DNA from: Bacteroidota bacterium
Lineage (GTDB): Bacteria; Bacteroidota; Bacteroidia; Palsa-948
Reading direction: 5' to 3'
DNA length: 64,000 bases
NCBI GenBank assembly: GCA_016195025.1
Contig: JACQAL010000076.1
Coordinates: 1-64,000, forward strand
Below, one piece after another: positions 1-6,944 of the stretch (positions within the stretch are counted from its first letter, which is position 1; each line of letters starts with the position of its first letter). Position numbers and translations under genes: made by a program. Under the pieces are notes generated by a model. The model was not told the origin of the DNA. It did no database searches and saw only the letters and a program-made list of their open reading frames with translations.

Positions 1-90
1 GATAAAGGAAGGTGACTTTTTTTCACCCAAAAGTGTCTCGATTACGACACGCTCTTTATAACTTAATCTGTGATAATTCTGTGTTTCCAT
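1..90 (-). CDS. IS30-family transposase, N-terminal fragment (runs off window)
   Basis: Reading the minus strand from an ATG at 90-88 gives 30 open codons to the window edge. The peptide contains YHRLSYKERVVIETLL, which resembles the N-terminal helix-turn-helix entry of IS30-family transposases (pattern YxxLTxEERxxIexLL). IS30 transposases are DDE recombinases that move an element with short terminal inverted repeats. The catalytic part would lie left of base 1. The neighbour on the right is a rarA gene that lacks its 5' end, as expected if the element inserted there. The fragment is short, so the family call rests on one motif, but motif, orientation and broken target agree. Confidence 0.72.
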   Translation of the reverse strand, partial: METQNYHRLSYKERVVIETLLGEKKSPSFI

Positions 91-91
91 A

Positions 92-118
92 CAACAAATC
101 TACTAGGTCGATTTGTTG
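92..118 (-). promoter_or_regulatory. Hairpin just upstream of the transposase start
   Basis: CAACAAATC (92-100) and GATTTGTTG (110-118) form a perfect 9-bp inverted repeat with a 9-base loop. It ends one base before the ATG of the minus-strand transposase (90-88). In the transposase mRNA it would cover the translation start region. Hairpins in this place in insertion sequences can limit transposase translation, especially from read-through transcripts. That role is inferred here. Confidence 0.4.
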
Positions 119-139
119 CGCTAAGTTCTTGAATTCGGG

Positions 140-1087
140 AAATCGCAGCAGGATTCTTTGCTTGGCGCTGTTGAAAAAGGAACAGTGACTTTAATTGGAG
201 CAACAACTGAAAATCCTTCGTTCGAAGTTATTTCTGCTTTGCTTTCGCGCTGCCAGGTGTATGTGCTTAAGCCGATGGAAAAAGATGAATTGCTTAAGTT
301 GATTGATATTGCAATTCGCAATGATGAATTTCTGAAAAAGAAAAAAATAATTGTAAAAGAAACGGATGCGCTCCTTCGTCTTTCAGGAGGAGATGTTCGA
401 AAACTTTACAATGCGCTGGAACTTTATGTGAATTCAATTTCAGAAAAGGAAGTGGTAATCACAGATGAAAAACTTCTCAGTGTTGTTCAGCAGAAGATGG
501 CGCTGTATGATAAAACAGGCGAACAGCATTACGATATTATTTCTGCCTTCATAAAATCCATTCGCGGCAGCGATCCCAATGCGGGAGTTTATTATCTGGC
601 GCGAATGATTGAAGGAGGCGAAGACCCGCTTTTCATTGCAAGAAGATTAGTGATTCTTGCTTCGGAAGATATTGGCAACGCAAACCCGATGGGATTGGTT
701 CTCGCCAACAATTGTTTTCAGGCGGTGAATGTGATTGGCATGCCGGAAGCAAGAATTATTCTGGCGCAAACTGTTGTTTACCTCGCGTGTTCGCCAAAGA
801 GCAATGCTTCTTACAAAGCAATTGGTGAAGCGCAGGATGTTGTGAAAAAGACCGGAGATTTATCTGTGCCGCTTCCTGTCAGAAATGCTCCAACAAAGTT
901 GATGAAAGAGTTGAATTACGGAAAAGAATATCAGTATGCGCATTCATTCGAAGGAAATTTTGTGAACATGGAATTTCTTCCCGAAGAATTAAAAGGAACA
1001 AAATTGTATGAGCCGGCAGAAAATGATGTGGAGAAAAGATTCAGGGAATATTTAAGAAAGAATTGGAAAGAGAAGTATGGATATTAA
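140..1087 (+). pseudogene. rarA: rarA, 5'-truncated replication-associated recombination ATPase
   Basis: The reading frame gives KSQQDSLLGAVEKG followed by sensor-1-like TLIGATTENPSFEV, an arginine-finger-like SRCQVYVL stretch and the RarA/MgsA C-terminal tetramerisation region ending KNWKEKYGY. RarA (Mgs1/WRNIP1 family) is an AAA+ clamp-loader-like ATPase acting at stalled replication forks and is usually about 420 residues. Here only about 315 remain. The Walker A loop and the DEIHRF Walker B segment should lie upstream but are replaced by IS30-like sequence. A TTG at 158 is open as a start, but a protein from there could not bind ATP. The 3' end overlaps the convergent membrane gene by 4 bp. 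An assembly chimera at a contig end is the alternative explanation. Confidence 0.8.
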
Positions 1088-1563
1088 TCCTCGCCCATCA
1101 TTTTCCGTGTAATCACCTGCACAGGATTCCCATCGTAAATCCAGATGTAAACAAATGCCACCGCCATTCCGCCAAGAGTTTGTTCCACCGTTTGCCACAT
1201 AAGGTCAAAAAGAATGTAAGAGGGTTTTAGTTGAGTGCTGAAAGAAACTCCAACCACAAGCGCGACAATGTACGTTGTAATTCCCAGTGCGGCTCCCGAA
1301 ATTATTCCACGTACAAGAGGCCTGCGTGCAATTGCTTTTGGAAATTCCATCAGATAAACTTTTGTGACAAGAAAACCGAGAATAAGATACGTGATGATGG
1401 CGCCTGTAAGAAAAATTTCTTTCGGATAGGAAAGCCGTTCCAAATCATTCAGAAAAAGTCCATGCCATGCATACGATGCACCGAACATCAGAATGGAACT
1501 GAAAATCCAGGAAAGAAAAAATCGCGGAACGTTCATGGGGTTCTTTACGAAATTGCTCTGCAC
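1084..1563 (-). CDS. Conserved-looking four-helix membrane protein, unknown function
   Basis: This gene encodes 159 residues with about four hydrophobic segments: FFLSWIFSSILMFGASYAWH, an ITYLILGFLV stretch, a GIISGAALGITTYIVALVVG stretch, and a final GGMAVAFVYIWIY helix before a short polar tail. It should be an integral inner-membrane protein. I recognise no enzymatic motif. An in-frame ATG nine codons downstream (codon 10, MNVPRFF) is an equally good start, giving 150 residues. It converges on rarA with a 4-bp overlap and is followed by cinA on the same strand after a 30-bp gap, so a shared transcript with the downstream minus-strand genes is not implied. Confidence 0.6.
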   Translation of the reverse strand: MQSNFVKNPMNVPRFFLSWIFSSILMFGASYAWHGLFLNDLERLSYPKEIFLTGAIITYLILGFLVTKVYLMEFPKAIARRPLVRGIISGAALGITTYIVALVVGVSFSTQLKPSYILFDLMWQTVEQTLGGMAVAFVYIWIYDGNPVQVITRKMMGED

Positions 1564-1593
1564 AAAGTTACACTAATTTGAAGGGTTACAAAA

Positions 1594-2868
1594 TTATTTT
1601 TTAAACAACATTCTTAACATATTTAATGCAGTAATTCCCGATTTTTGAATATTCCTTTCCCGGTTGTTCCCAAAATTAAATTTTTGTGAAATAATTTTCT
1701 TAGAAGATGAAACGGCTATCCAAACCGTTCCTACGGGTTTTTTTTTTGTTCCTCCTGTTGGTCCTGCAATTCCTGTAGTGGAAATTCCAAAATCAGCGTT
1801 AAGTTTTTTTCTCACTCCTTGCGCCATTTGTTCTGCTATTTCTTTACTTACTGCTCCTTTTTCTTTCAGAGTTTTTTTATTTACTCCAAGTTCTATTATT
1901 TTCACTTCGTTTGAATAAGCAATAATTCCTCCTTTGAAATAATCTGAACTTCCCGAAACACTTGTAATTAAATGCCCGATGAAGCCGCCTGTGCAACTTT
2001 CGGCAACAGCGAGAGTTTTCTTTTTCTTTCGAAGAATTTCCCCTATTATTTTTTCAAGTGATTCAGGTTCTTTGCCGAATTCTTCTATGGAAAAAATTAA
2101 TTCGGGAATTATTTTTTTTAGTTCGTTTATTTTTTTATTGATTGCTTTAGTAATTTTTTTATTGTCATTTCGAGCGGAGTCGAGAAATCCTTTTGCCGAC
2201 AACCGAAGTTTCACTATTCCCGGAGAAGGAAGATATGCCAGTTTTATTCCTTCAGAAGAAAGTGAATCTTCCCATGTTTTTATTTTTTCTGCAAGTGTAG
2301 ATTCTCCGACTCCCTGCGTGTAAATTGTTTTGTGCAGGATAAATTCTTTTGAAAATCTTTTTAGTAATTCAGGAATTACAAAATCATTCATCATCGCTTT
2401 CATTTCATAGGGAACTCCGGGGAGTGAAATCCATATTTTATTTTCTATTTCAAAAAACATTCCGGGCGCTGTTCCGTTTTTATTTCGAATGGGAGTGCAA
2501 TTCTCCGGAACTTCAGCTTGCCCGCGATTCATGGCAGGCATTTTTATTCCGTGCAATTCAAATTGAAATTTTACATCCTTAAATAATTCTTCTTTGAAAA
2601 TTAATTTAGTTCCGAAAAATTCGCAGAGAACGGGTTTGGTAATATCATCGCTGGTTGGGCCAAGTCCGCCAGTGATGAGAATAATATCTGCTCTCTTACG
2701 TGTTTCTAAAAAAATCCGCAAAAGTTCCTGCTTGTCATCTCCCACAGTTGAAATCTGCCTCACGGAAATTCCAATCAGGTTTAATTGCTGCGCCATCCAT
2801 GCTGCATTGTTGTTTACAATCTGCCCTATGAGAATTTCATCGCCAATGGAAATTATTTCTGCGTTCAT
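1594..2868 (-). CDS. cinA: CinA family nicotinamide-nucleotide amidohydrolase / competence-damage protein
   Basis: The 424-residue protein has the two expected domains. An N-terminal MoCF-type fold starts AEIISIGDEILIGQIVNNNAAW and includes ITGGLGPTSDD. A C-terminal PncC domain contains VAESCTGGFIGHLIT and STTGIAGPTGG. The PncC domain deamidates nicotinamide mononucleotide to nicotinate mononucleotide in pyridine nucleotide salvage; the N-terminal domain of some CinA proteins has ADP-ribose pyrophosphatase activity. Length matches the family. A stretch reading GFLDSARNDNKK, in the linker between domains, is encoded by a REP-like palindrome (2164-2190) and looks like an in-frame insertion. The gene lies 6 bp after the upstream small gene on the same strand, so co-transcription is likely. 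Confidence 0.93.
   Translation of the reverse strand: MNAEIISIGDEILIGQIVNNNAAWMAQQLNLIGISVRQISTVGDDKQELLRIFLETRKRADIILITGGLGPTSDDITKPVLCEFFGTKLIFKEELFKDVKFQFELHGIKMPAMNRGQAEVPENCTPIRNKNGTAPGMFFEIENKIWISLPGVPYEMKAMMNDFVIPELLKRFSKEFILHKTIYTQGVGESTLAEKIKTWEDSLSSEGIKLAYLPSPGIVKLRLSAKGFLDSARNDNKKITKAINKKINELKKIIPELIFSIEEFGKEPESLEKIIGEILRKKKKTLAVAESCTGGFIGHLITSVSGSSDYFKGGIIAYSNEVKIIELGVNKKTLKEKGAVSKEIAEQMAQGVRKKLNADFGISTTGIAGPTGGTKKKPVGTVWIAVSSSKKIISQKFNFGNNRERNIQKSGITALNMLRMLFKK
2164..2190 (-). repeat. REP-like palindrome inside cinA
   Basis: The plus strand reads GTCATTTCGAGCGGAGTCGAGAAATCC, an imperfect palindrome. The same core, with variations, occurs as an inverted pair in the MITE at 50636-50754 and inside the S8 peptidase gene at 56582-56610. 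In cinA it is read in frame as part of GFLDSARNDN, between the two conserved domains. Confidence 0.7.
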
Positions 2869-2874
2869 TAAAAT

Positions 2875-3312
2875 TTATTTACTGTAGGGTCCCCGAATAA
2901 TTTTCTTCAGCCACCCGGCAATCATTCCAAGAAAATCGCCTTCGTTTTCTATAATCAGTTCGCTGCGTATGGCATTTGCCAAATAAAAATAATGGTCGAG
3001 TTTATGCTGCATGAGCCACAGGGCTGCGTCTTTTTTCTTTTTAATAGTTCGGATAGTTGCTACCCATTCGTATTTTTTGTTTTTCACAAGCCAGTTGAAT
3101 GCGCTTGTATTTCCCGTTACCGCATTTGCAAAGGCTGCAACTTCAAAATATTTTTTTGATACCAGTTCTTTCAGTGCGCCATCGTAACCTTTCAAAGCAT
3201 AGTAGAGCAATTCAAGTTCTTTCAGATTATTTTTTATGAGCCAATCCAGCGCTTCTTTATCACCTTTGATAAATTTTGTGAGGTGCTCAATTGCTTCCTT
3301 GTTGTAATTCAT
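2875..3312 (-). CDS. Small alpha-helical protein, unknown function
   Basis: From the ATG at 3312 the product is 145 residues: MNYNKEAIEHLTKF to a basic WLKKIIRGPYSK end. It has repeated blocks of the type ALDWLIKNNLKELELLYYAL, ALKELVSKKYFEVAAFANAV and AFNWLVKNKKYEWVATI. These look like degenerate 30-residue helical-hairpin repeats, so a small alpha-solenoid is likely. A longer frame from 3360 exists, but its extra residues are basic and lie inside the upstream gene, so the later start is preferred. It overlaps the upstream gene by 26 bp and precedes cinA by 6 bp, consistent with a three-gene operon. I do not recognise the family. Confidence 0.6.
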   Translation of the reverse strand: MNYNKEAIEHLTKFIKGDKEALDWLIKNNLKELELLYYALKGYDGALKELVSKKYFEVAAFANAVTGNTSAFNWLVKNKKYEWVATIRTIKKKKDAALWLMQHKLDHYFYLANAIRSELIIENEGDFLGMIAGWLKKIIRGPYSK

Positions 3313-3691
3313 GAGTGCGTTTTTTCTTTTTTGCTTTTGGAATTTTCCCAATTCGTTCATCGCCTTTCAAAATCAGTTCACAAATTTTTATTACTGACTC
3401 TTCAAAATCTTCTGCGTTTTCATGAATTATCTGCCAGTTGGTTTCTCCTTTTCCTTCGCTCAGAATGTAAACTGATTGCATGGAAGGGAATTCTTTTTTC
3501 AAACTTTCGTGATGTTCTTTTCCGGTGGCAATCCAAACTCCGTTCGCATCAGCATGGTCGAATTTTTTTCTTACGATTAAAAGAATTTTTCCATGGGAAT
3601 AAATCGCATGGCAGCCAAACATGGGACGAATAGTTATTTCCAATGGATGCAGATAATCCAAAATAAAATCAAATGGAATTTTCTTTTTCAT
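3287..3691 (-). CDS. TfoX-N-like small protein (tentative)
   Basis: The product is 134 residues with the segment RPMFGCHAIYSHGKILLIV, similar to the N-terminal domain of TfoX/Sxy-type proteins (pattern MFGxxGIYxxGKxFxLI). The tail (IGKIPKAKKKKRTHE) is very basic. TfoX-domain proteins are small, often of unknown role, and include the competence regulator Sxy of Gammaproteobacteria; no such role is claimed here. A promoter-like TACTTTCG lies about 15-20 bases upstream on the minus strand. The gene is the first of an apparent operon with the helical protein and cinA. Confidence 0.5.
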   Translation of the reverse strand: MKKKIPFDFILDYLHPLEITIRPMFGCHAIYSHGKILLIVRKKFDHADANGVWIATGKEHHESLKKEFPSMQSVYILSEGKGETNWQIIHENAEDFEESVIKICELILKGDERIGKIPKAKKKKRTHELQQGSN

Positions 3692-3718
3692 CTGTAAATA
3701 CGAAAGTACAAAAGAAAA

Positions 3719-3837
3719 AGCGGATGCACCTGCTTCCTGAATGCACTCGGTGCCGATTCATTTTTGCAGATGCTTTCCGCTTCTGATTTCTTCCATCCCC
3801 CGGTTCTTTCATGGGCGAGAGCCGACTCTTCAGGAAG
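3719..3837 (-). ncRNA. Candidate structured RNA with pseudoknot topology
   Basis: This intergenic segment between purA and the next minus-strand gene contains two long complementary pairs that interleave. Pair A is CTTCCTGAA (3733-3741) with TTCAGGAAG (3829-3837), 9 bp perfect. Pair B is 3719-3733 with 3766-3781, 6 bp plus 8 bp around a small internal loop. The order on the minus strand is A5', B5', A3', B3', then TTTTTCTTTT. That could be an H-type pseudoknot, or an intrinsic terminator (pair B plus U-tract) for purA with a competing outer helix. A small GAG/CTC hairpin and CCAT/ATGG complementarity lie inside. I match it to no known RNA family, and a plain double terminator is possible. Confidence 0.4.
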
Positions 3838-3941
3838 AAATGCTTTTTATATCATAACGAAGAACGTGCCAAATGGTTTCGGCATTTTAATAACTGGTCG
3901 TTTTGGTGAGTAAGTGGTAAGAGAAACAGCAGTAAAATACC

Positions 3942-5261
3942 TCACCTGCTTATATTCGCATTTTCTTTTCTGCTTTCTTTCCCTCTTTGAATAATCTGCG
4001 TGCGGTCAGGACCTATTGAAATGAGGGTGATGGGCGTGTTCACTTCTTTTTCTATAAAATGAATGTAATCGAGTAACGGTTGAGGAAGATTTCTGCCGGC
4101 ATTGCGGCAATCGGTTTTCCAGCCGTTGAAGTCTTTATATATAGGTAGAAGCGGAATGGAAATGTCATAGGGAAGAAAATCAATCTTTCCCTCTCCTTGC
4201 TCAAGGAGAGGGGAGTGAGGGGTGAGGTAATGCGTGCAAACTTTAATAGTATCCAACCCTGCAAGCACATCGGCTTTCATCATGATGAGTTCGGTAACAC
4301 CGCTGATGGCAATGGCATATTTCAGCGCGGGCAAATCAAGCCAGCCGCAGCGTCTTGGACGTCCGGTGGTGGAGCCGAATTCATTTCCCGCCTTGCGAAT
4401 GAGTTCTCCGGTGGCATCATTCAGTTCGGTGGGGAAAGGTCCGCTGCCCACGCGCGTGCAATACGCTTTGAAGATTCCAATTACGTTCCCGATTTTGTTG
4501 GGAGCAATTCCCAAGCCCGTGCACGCGCCCGCGCAAACGGTGTTGGAGGAAGTTACATACGGATAGGTGCCGAAGTCAATATCAAGCAGCGAACCCTGCG
4601 CGCCTTCCGCCAGAACGGTTTTCTTTTCTGCGAATGCATCGTGCAAATATTTTTCGCTCTCTATGCAGTTAAATTGCTTGAGGGTTTCTATTCCGTCAAA
4701 CCACGCGGGCTCATGCTCTTTTAAATCGTATTTGAAATCATAAAGCGCAAGAAGTTGTTTATGCTTCTCTACTAAGAAATCATATTTTTTTTTGAAGTCA
4801 GGAGAAAAAATATCTCCCACGCGCAAACCGTTTCTTCCTGTCTTGTCCATATACGCAGGACCGATTCCTTTGAGAGTTGAACCGATTTTTTCTTTTCCCT
4901 TCGCTGCTTCGCTGGCAGCATCTAACAATCGGTGCGTGGGAAGAATCAAATGCGCACGCTTTGAAATGAAAAGATTTTTTCTTGATTGAGCTCCGAGTTT
5001 TTCAAGTGCAAGAATTTCTTTCTTGAAAACCGTGGGGTCAATCACCACTCCGTTGCCGATAATGTTTACAATCCGCTCGTGAAAAATTCCTGAGGGAATC
5101 AGATGTAGAACGTGCTTGAGCCCGTTGAATTCAAGCGTGTGCCCTGCGTTGGGTCCGCCCTGAAAGCGCGCAACAATATCGTACTTGTCGGCAATGACGT
5201 CAACAATTTTTCCTTTGCCTTCATCGCCCCACTGCAAACCGAGCAAAACATCTGCTTTCAT
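3942..5261 (-). CDS. purA: Adenylosuccinate synthetase
   Basis: PurA joins IMP and aspartate with GTP to make adenylosuccinate, the first committed step to AMP. The 439-residue protein begins with the family signature MKADVLLGLQWGDEGKGKIVD and has QGGPNAGHT, KGIGPAYMDK, LAEGAQGSLLDIDFGTYPYV and the C-terminal SIGPDRTQII. Near residue 355 the conserved VCTHY is followed by LTPHSPLLEQGEG before KIDFLPYD. Those extra residues are encoded by a palindromic repeat (4189-4228), so a short in-frame insertion has entered a surface loop. The gene stands alone on the minus strand between a hairpin upstream (5291-5339) and the structured segment downstream. Confidence 0.96.
   Translation of the reverse strand: MKADVLLGLQWGDEGKGKIVDVIADKYDIVARFQGGPNAGHTLEFNGLKHVLHLIPSGIFHERIVNIIGNGVVIDPTVFKKEILALEKLGAQSRKNLFISKRAHLILPTHRLLDAASEAAKGKEKIGSTLKGIGPAYMDKTGRNGLRVGDIFSPDFKKKYDFLVEKHKQLLALYDFKYDLKEHEPAWFDGIETLKQFNCIESEKYLHDAFAEKKTVLAEGAQGSLLDIDFGTYPYVTSSNTVCAGACTGLGIAPNKIGNVIGIFKAYCTRVGSGPFPTELNDATGELIRKAGNEFGSTTGRPRRCGWLDLPALKYAIAISGVTELIMMKADVLAGLDTIKVCTHYLTPHSPLLEQGEGKIDFLPYDISIPLLPIYKDFNGWKTDCRNAGRNLPQPLLDYIHFIEKEVNTPITLISIGPDRTQIIQRGKESRKENANISR
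4189..4228 (-). repeat. Palindromic repeat inserted in frame in purA
   Basis: CCCTCTCCTT (4189-4198) pairs with AAGGAGAGGG (4203-4212) across a 4-base loop, followed by a GAGTGAGGGGTGAGGT tail. The same type of unit (C/T-rich palindrome plus a GGGGTGAG tail) occurs between genes at 10385-10562 and in the T9SS gene at 10575-10597. Here it codes for residues that PurA proteins normally lack. Confidence 0.7.
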
Positions 5262-5290
5262 ATAAAGAAATTGCGAACTGCGAAATGAAA

Positions 5291-5339
5291 ATTGCGGATT
5301 GACAATACCTACTCGCTGCGAAGAAAATCAATCCGCAAT
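5291..5339 (-). terminator. Inverted repeat downstream of the histone gene, possible terminator
   Basis: ATTGCGGATTGA (5291-5302) and TCAATCCGCAAT (5328-5339) are perfect 12-bp complements with a 25-base loop. Read on the minus strand, the hairpin follows the histone H1-like gene and is followed by TTTTCATTT, so it could end that transcript before purA. The arms also resemble the short intergenic repeats common in this genome. Confidence 0.4.
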
Positions 5340-5366
5340 CTAAAATCCGAAATCCGAAATGGATTC

Positions 5367-5549
5367 TTACGCGTCCTTGCGTCCTTTGCGGATTTCCTGC
5401 ACTTCATCGCGCATGTCCTGGCAGGCGCGTTTAACATCCTGCAGGTGCTTGCGAACGCGCGTTCCTGCTGCGTTGTTTCCGCCATAGAATTTCTGAACAT
5501 CGTTGTCCATGTTGGCAACTAATTGTTTGAGGGCTTCGTACTTTTGCAT
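5367..5549 (-). CDS. Histone H1-like (Hc1-type) small protein
   Basis: This 60-residue protein begins MQKYEALKQLVANMDNDVQK and contains AAGTRVRKHLQDVKRACQ followed by a lysine- and arginine-rich end. This matches the small histone H1-like family of Bacteroidota and chlamydiae (Hc1 domain), helical DNA-binding proteins thought to help compact the nucleoid. The residues AAGTRVRK are the family's most conserved block. It sits between the PLP synthase gene and purA, both on the same strand, separated from purA by a candidate terminator. Confidence 0.8.
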   Translation of the reverse strand: MQKYEALKQLVANMDNDVQKFYGGNNAAGTRVRKHLQDVKRACQDMRDEVQEIRKGRKDA

Positions 5550-5594
5550 TTTGATTTGGGTTTGAGTTGTTGTTTTAGATTTATGATTCGTGAT

Positions 5595-6842
5595 TTAAGT
5601 TACGGCTGCAATTTTTTCAGATTGAAATTCTCCTTTTGCAAGTTTCTCTTTAACTTTTTTGAAGCAATCTATGGTGTAATTCACATCTTCAAGCGTGTGG
5701 GCTGCTGTGGGAATAATGCGCAGTATCATCATGCCTTTTGGAATAACCGGATAAACCACAATGGAGCAGAAGATGTTGTATTTCTCTCTGAGTTCAATCA
5801 CAATATTTGTTGCTTCGGGAATGGAACCCTTCATGTAAACAGGAGTAACGCATGAATTTGTATCGCCAATATCAAAGCCGGCTTTCTTTAATCCGCTTTG
5901 AAGAGCATGAGTTATGTCCCATGCTTTTTTTCTGAACTCAGGATGATTGCGCATGAGTTCGAGTCGTTTTAATCCGCCAATCACAAGTGGCATGGGCATT
6001 GCTTTGGCGTAAACCTGAGAGCGCATATTGTAGCGCAGGTATTCAATAATGTTTTCTTCGCTGGCAATGAATCCTCCAATCATGGCGAAAGATTTTGCAA
6101 ACGTGCCGAAATAAATATCCACTTCATCCTGGCAGTTTTGTTCTTCGCCTGTGCCGCCACCGTTTTTTCCTTCGATTCCGATTCCGTGTGCGTCATCTAC
6201 AAACAAGCGGAACTTGAATTTCTTTTTCAGCGAAACAATTTCTTTTAGTTTTCCCTGGTCACCGCGCATTCCGAAAACGCCTTCGGTGATTACAAGAATG
6301 GCTCCTCCGGTTTCTTCCACAATTTTTGTGGCGCGTTCAAGAAGTTTTTCCAAACTCTGCATATCGTTATGAAGGAAAGCAAATCTTTTTCCAATGTGAA
6401 GGCGAACGCCATCCACTATGCAGGCATGCGCTTCGGCATCATACACAATTACATCTCTGCGGTCAACCAAGCAATCAATGGCTGAAACCATTGCCTGGTA
6501 GCCGAAGTTTACAAGAATGGCTTCCTGCTTGTGAACAAAATCGGCAAGTTCGTTTTCAAACTGTTCGTGAAAATTTGAATTGCCGCTCATCATGCGCGCT
6601 CCCATGGGAAGCGCAAGCCCGTATTTTTCTGCGGCTTCTTTATCTGTTTTTCTTACTTCAGGATGATTGGCAAGCCCGAGATAATTATTCAAACTCCAAA
6701 CGAGTCGTTCTTTTCCGCGAAAAATCATTCGGTTAGAAATTTCTCCTTCTAATTTAGGAAAAGCAAAATAGCCGTGCGCTAGTTTTGCGTACTGTCCAAT
6801 GGCTCCACGATTTTCTTTTATTTTTTCAAATAAATCTTTCAT
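5595..6842 (-). CDS. Alpha-oxoamine synthase, probably serine palmitoyltransferase-like
   Basis: This 415-residue fold-type I PLP enzyme carries the alpha-oxoamine synthase signatures: NNYLGLANHPEV near the N terminus, the glycine-rich GARMMSGNSNFHEQFE, VDDAHGIG before the cofactor site, and FGTFAKSFAMIGGF with the Schiff-base lysine. The family condenses an amino acid with an acyl-CoA and includes serine palmitoyltransferase, glycine C-acetyltransferase and AONS (BioF). Bacteroidota commonly make sphingolipids with such an enzyme, and no biotin or threonine genes lie nearby, so serine palmitoyltransferase is the favoured guess but is not proven. The gene is divergent from bamD with about 100 bp between starts. 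An upstream TAATATTG on the minus strand resembles the -7 promoter element. Confidence 0.85.
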   Translation of the reverse strand: MKDLFEKIKENRGAIGQYAKLAHGYFAFPKLEGEISNRMIFRGKERLVWSLNNYLGLANHPEVRKTDKEAAEKYGLALPMGARMMSGNSNFHEQFENELADFVHKQEAILVNFGYQAMVSAIDCLVDRRDVIVYDAEAHACIVDGVRLHIGKRFAFLHNDMQSLEKLLERATKIVEETGGAILVITEGVFGMRGDQGKLKEIVSLKKKFKFRLFVDDAHGIGIEGKNGGGTGEEQNCQDEVDIYFGTFAKSFAMIGGFIASEENIIEYLRYNMRSQVYAKAMPMPLVIGGLKRLELMRNHPEFRKKAWDITHALQSGLKKAGFDIGDTNSCVTPVYMKGSIPEATNIVIELREKYNIFCSIVVYPVIPKGMMILRIIPTAAHTLEDVNYTIDCFKKVKEKLAKGEFQSEKIAAVT

Positions 6843-6921
6843 GTTTGCGTTGAAGTTTTTTCTTTACGTAATTAAAATTCGCACAATATTAGATATTTTC
6901 TTCAATCAAAGCCGAAAAAAC

Positions 6922-6929
6922 TATCTTTG
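6922..6929 (+). promoter_or_regulatory. Bacteroidota -7 promoter element for bamD
   Basis: TATCTTTG exactly matches the Bacteroidota -7 consensus TAnnTTTG. It ends 15 bases before the ATG at 6945. A TTG codon inside the element (6927) opens the same frame but would lie upstream of the transcription start, which favours the ATG at 6945. Confidence 0.7.
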
Positions 6930-6944
6930 CGTGCCATAAAAGAA

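Larger units (their letters stand above)
1..139 (-). mobile_element. End of an IS30-like insertion sequence interrupting rarA
   Basis: The segment left of about base 139 does not encode RarA. It holds the transposase start, a short leader with a hairpin, and an outer end somewhere between about 119 and 139. RarA-coding sequence resumes at the codons for KSQQDSLLGAVEKG (140 onward). The codons just before it (FG, where RarA normally has FN) suggest the junction is at or a few bases before 140. The exact terminal inverted repeat cannot be fixed because the other end of the element is outside the window. Confidence 0.65.

Noticed and set aside
3700-3860. Known riboswitch, 6S RNA or SRP RNA in the purA downstream region
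   Set aside because: No signature sequence of TPP, cobalamin, SAM, SRP or 6S RNA was recognised; only the pairings are supported.
4197-4724. Gene on the plus strand opposite purA
   Set aside because: It is a shadow of purA in another frame; its translation shows no conserved pattern.
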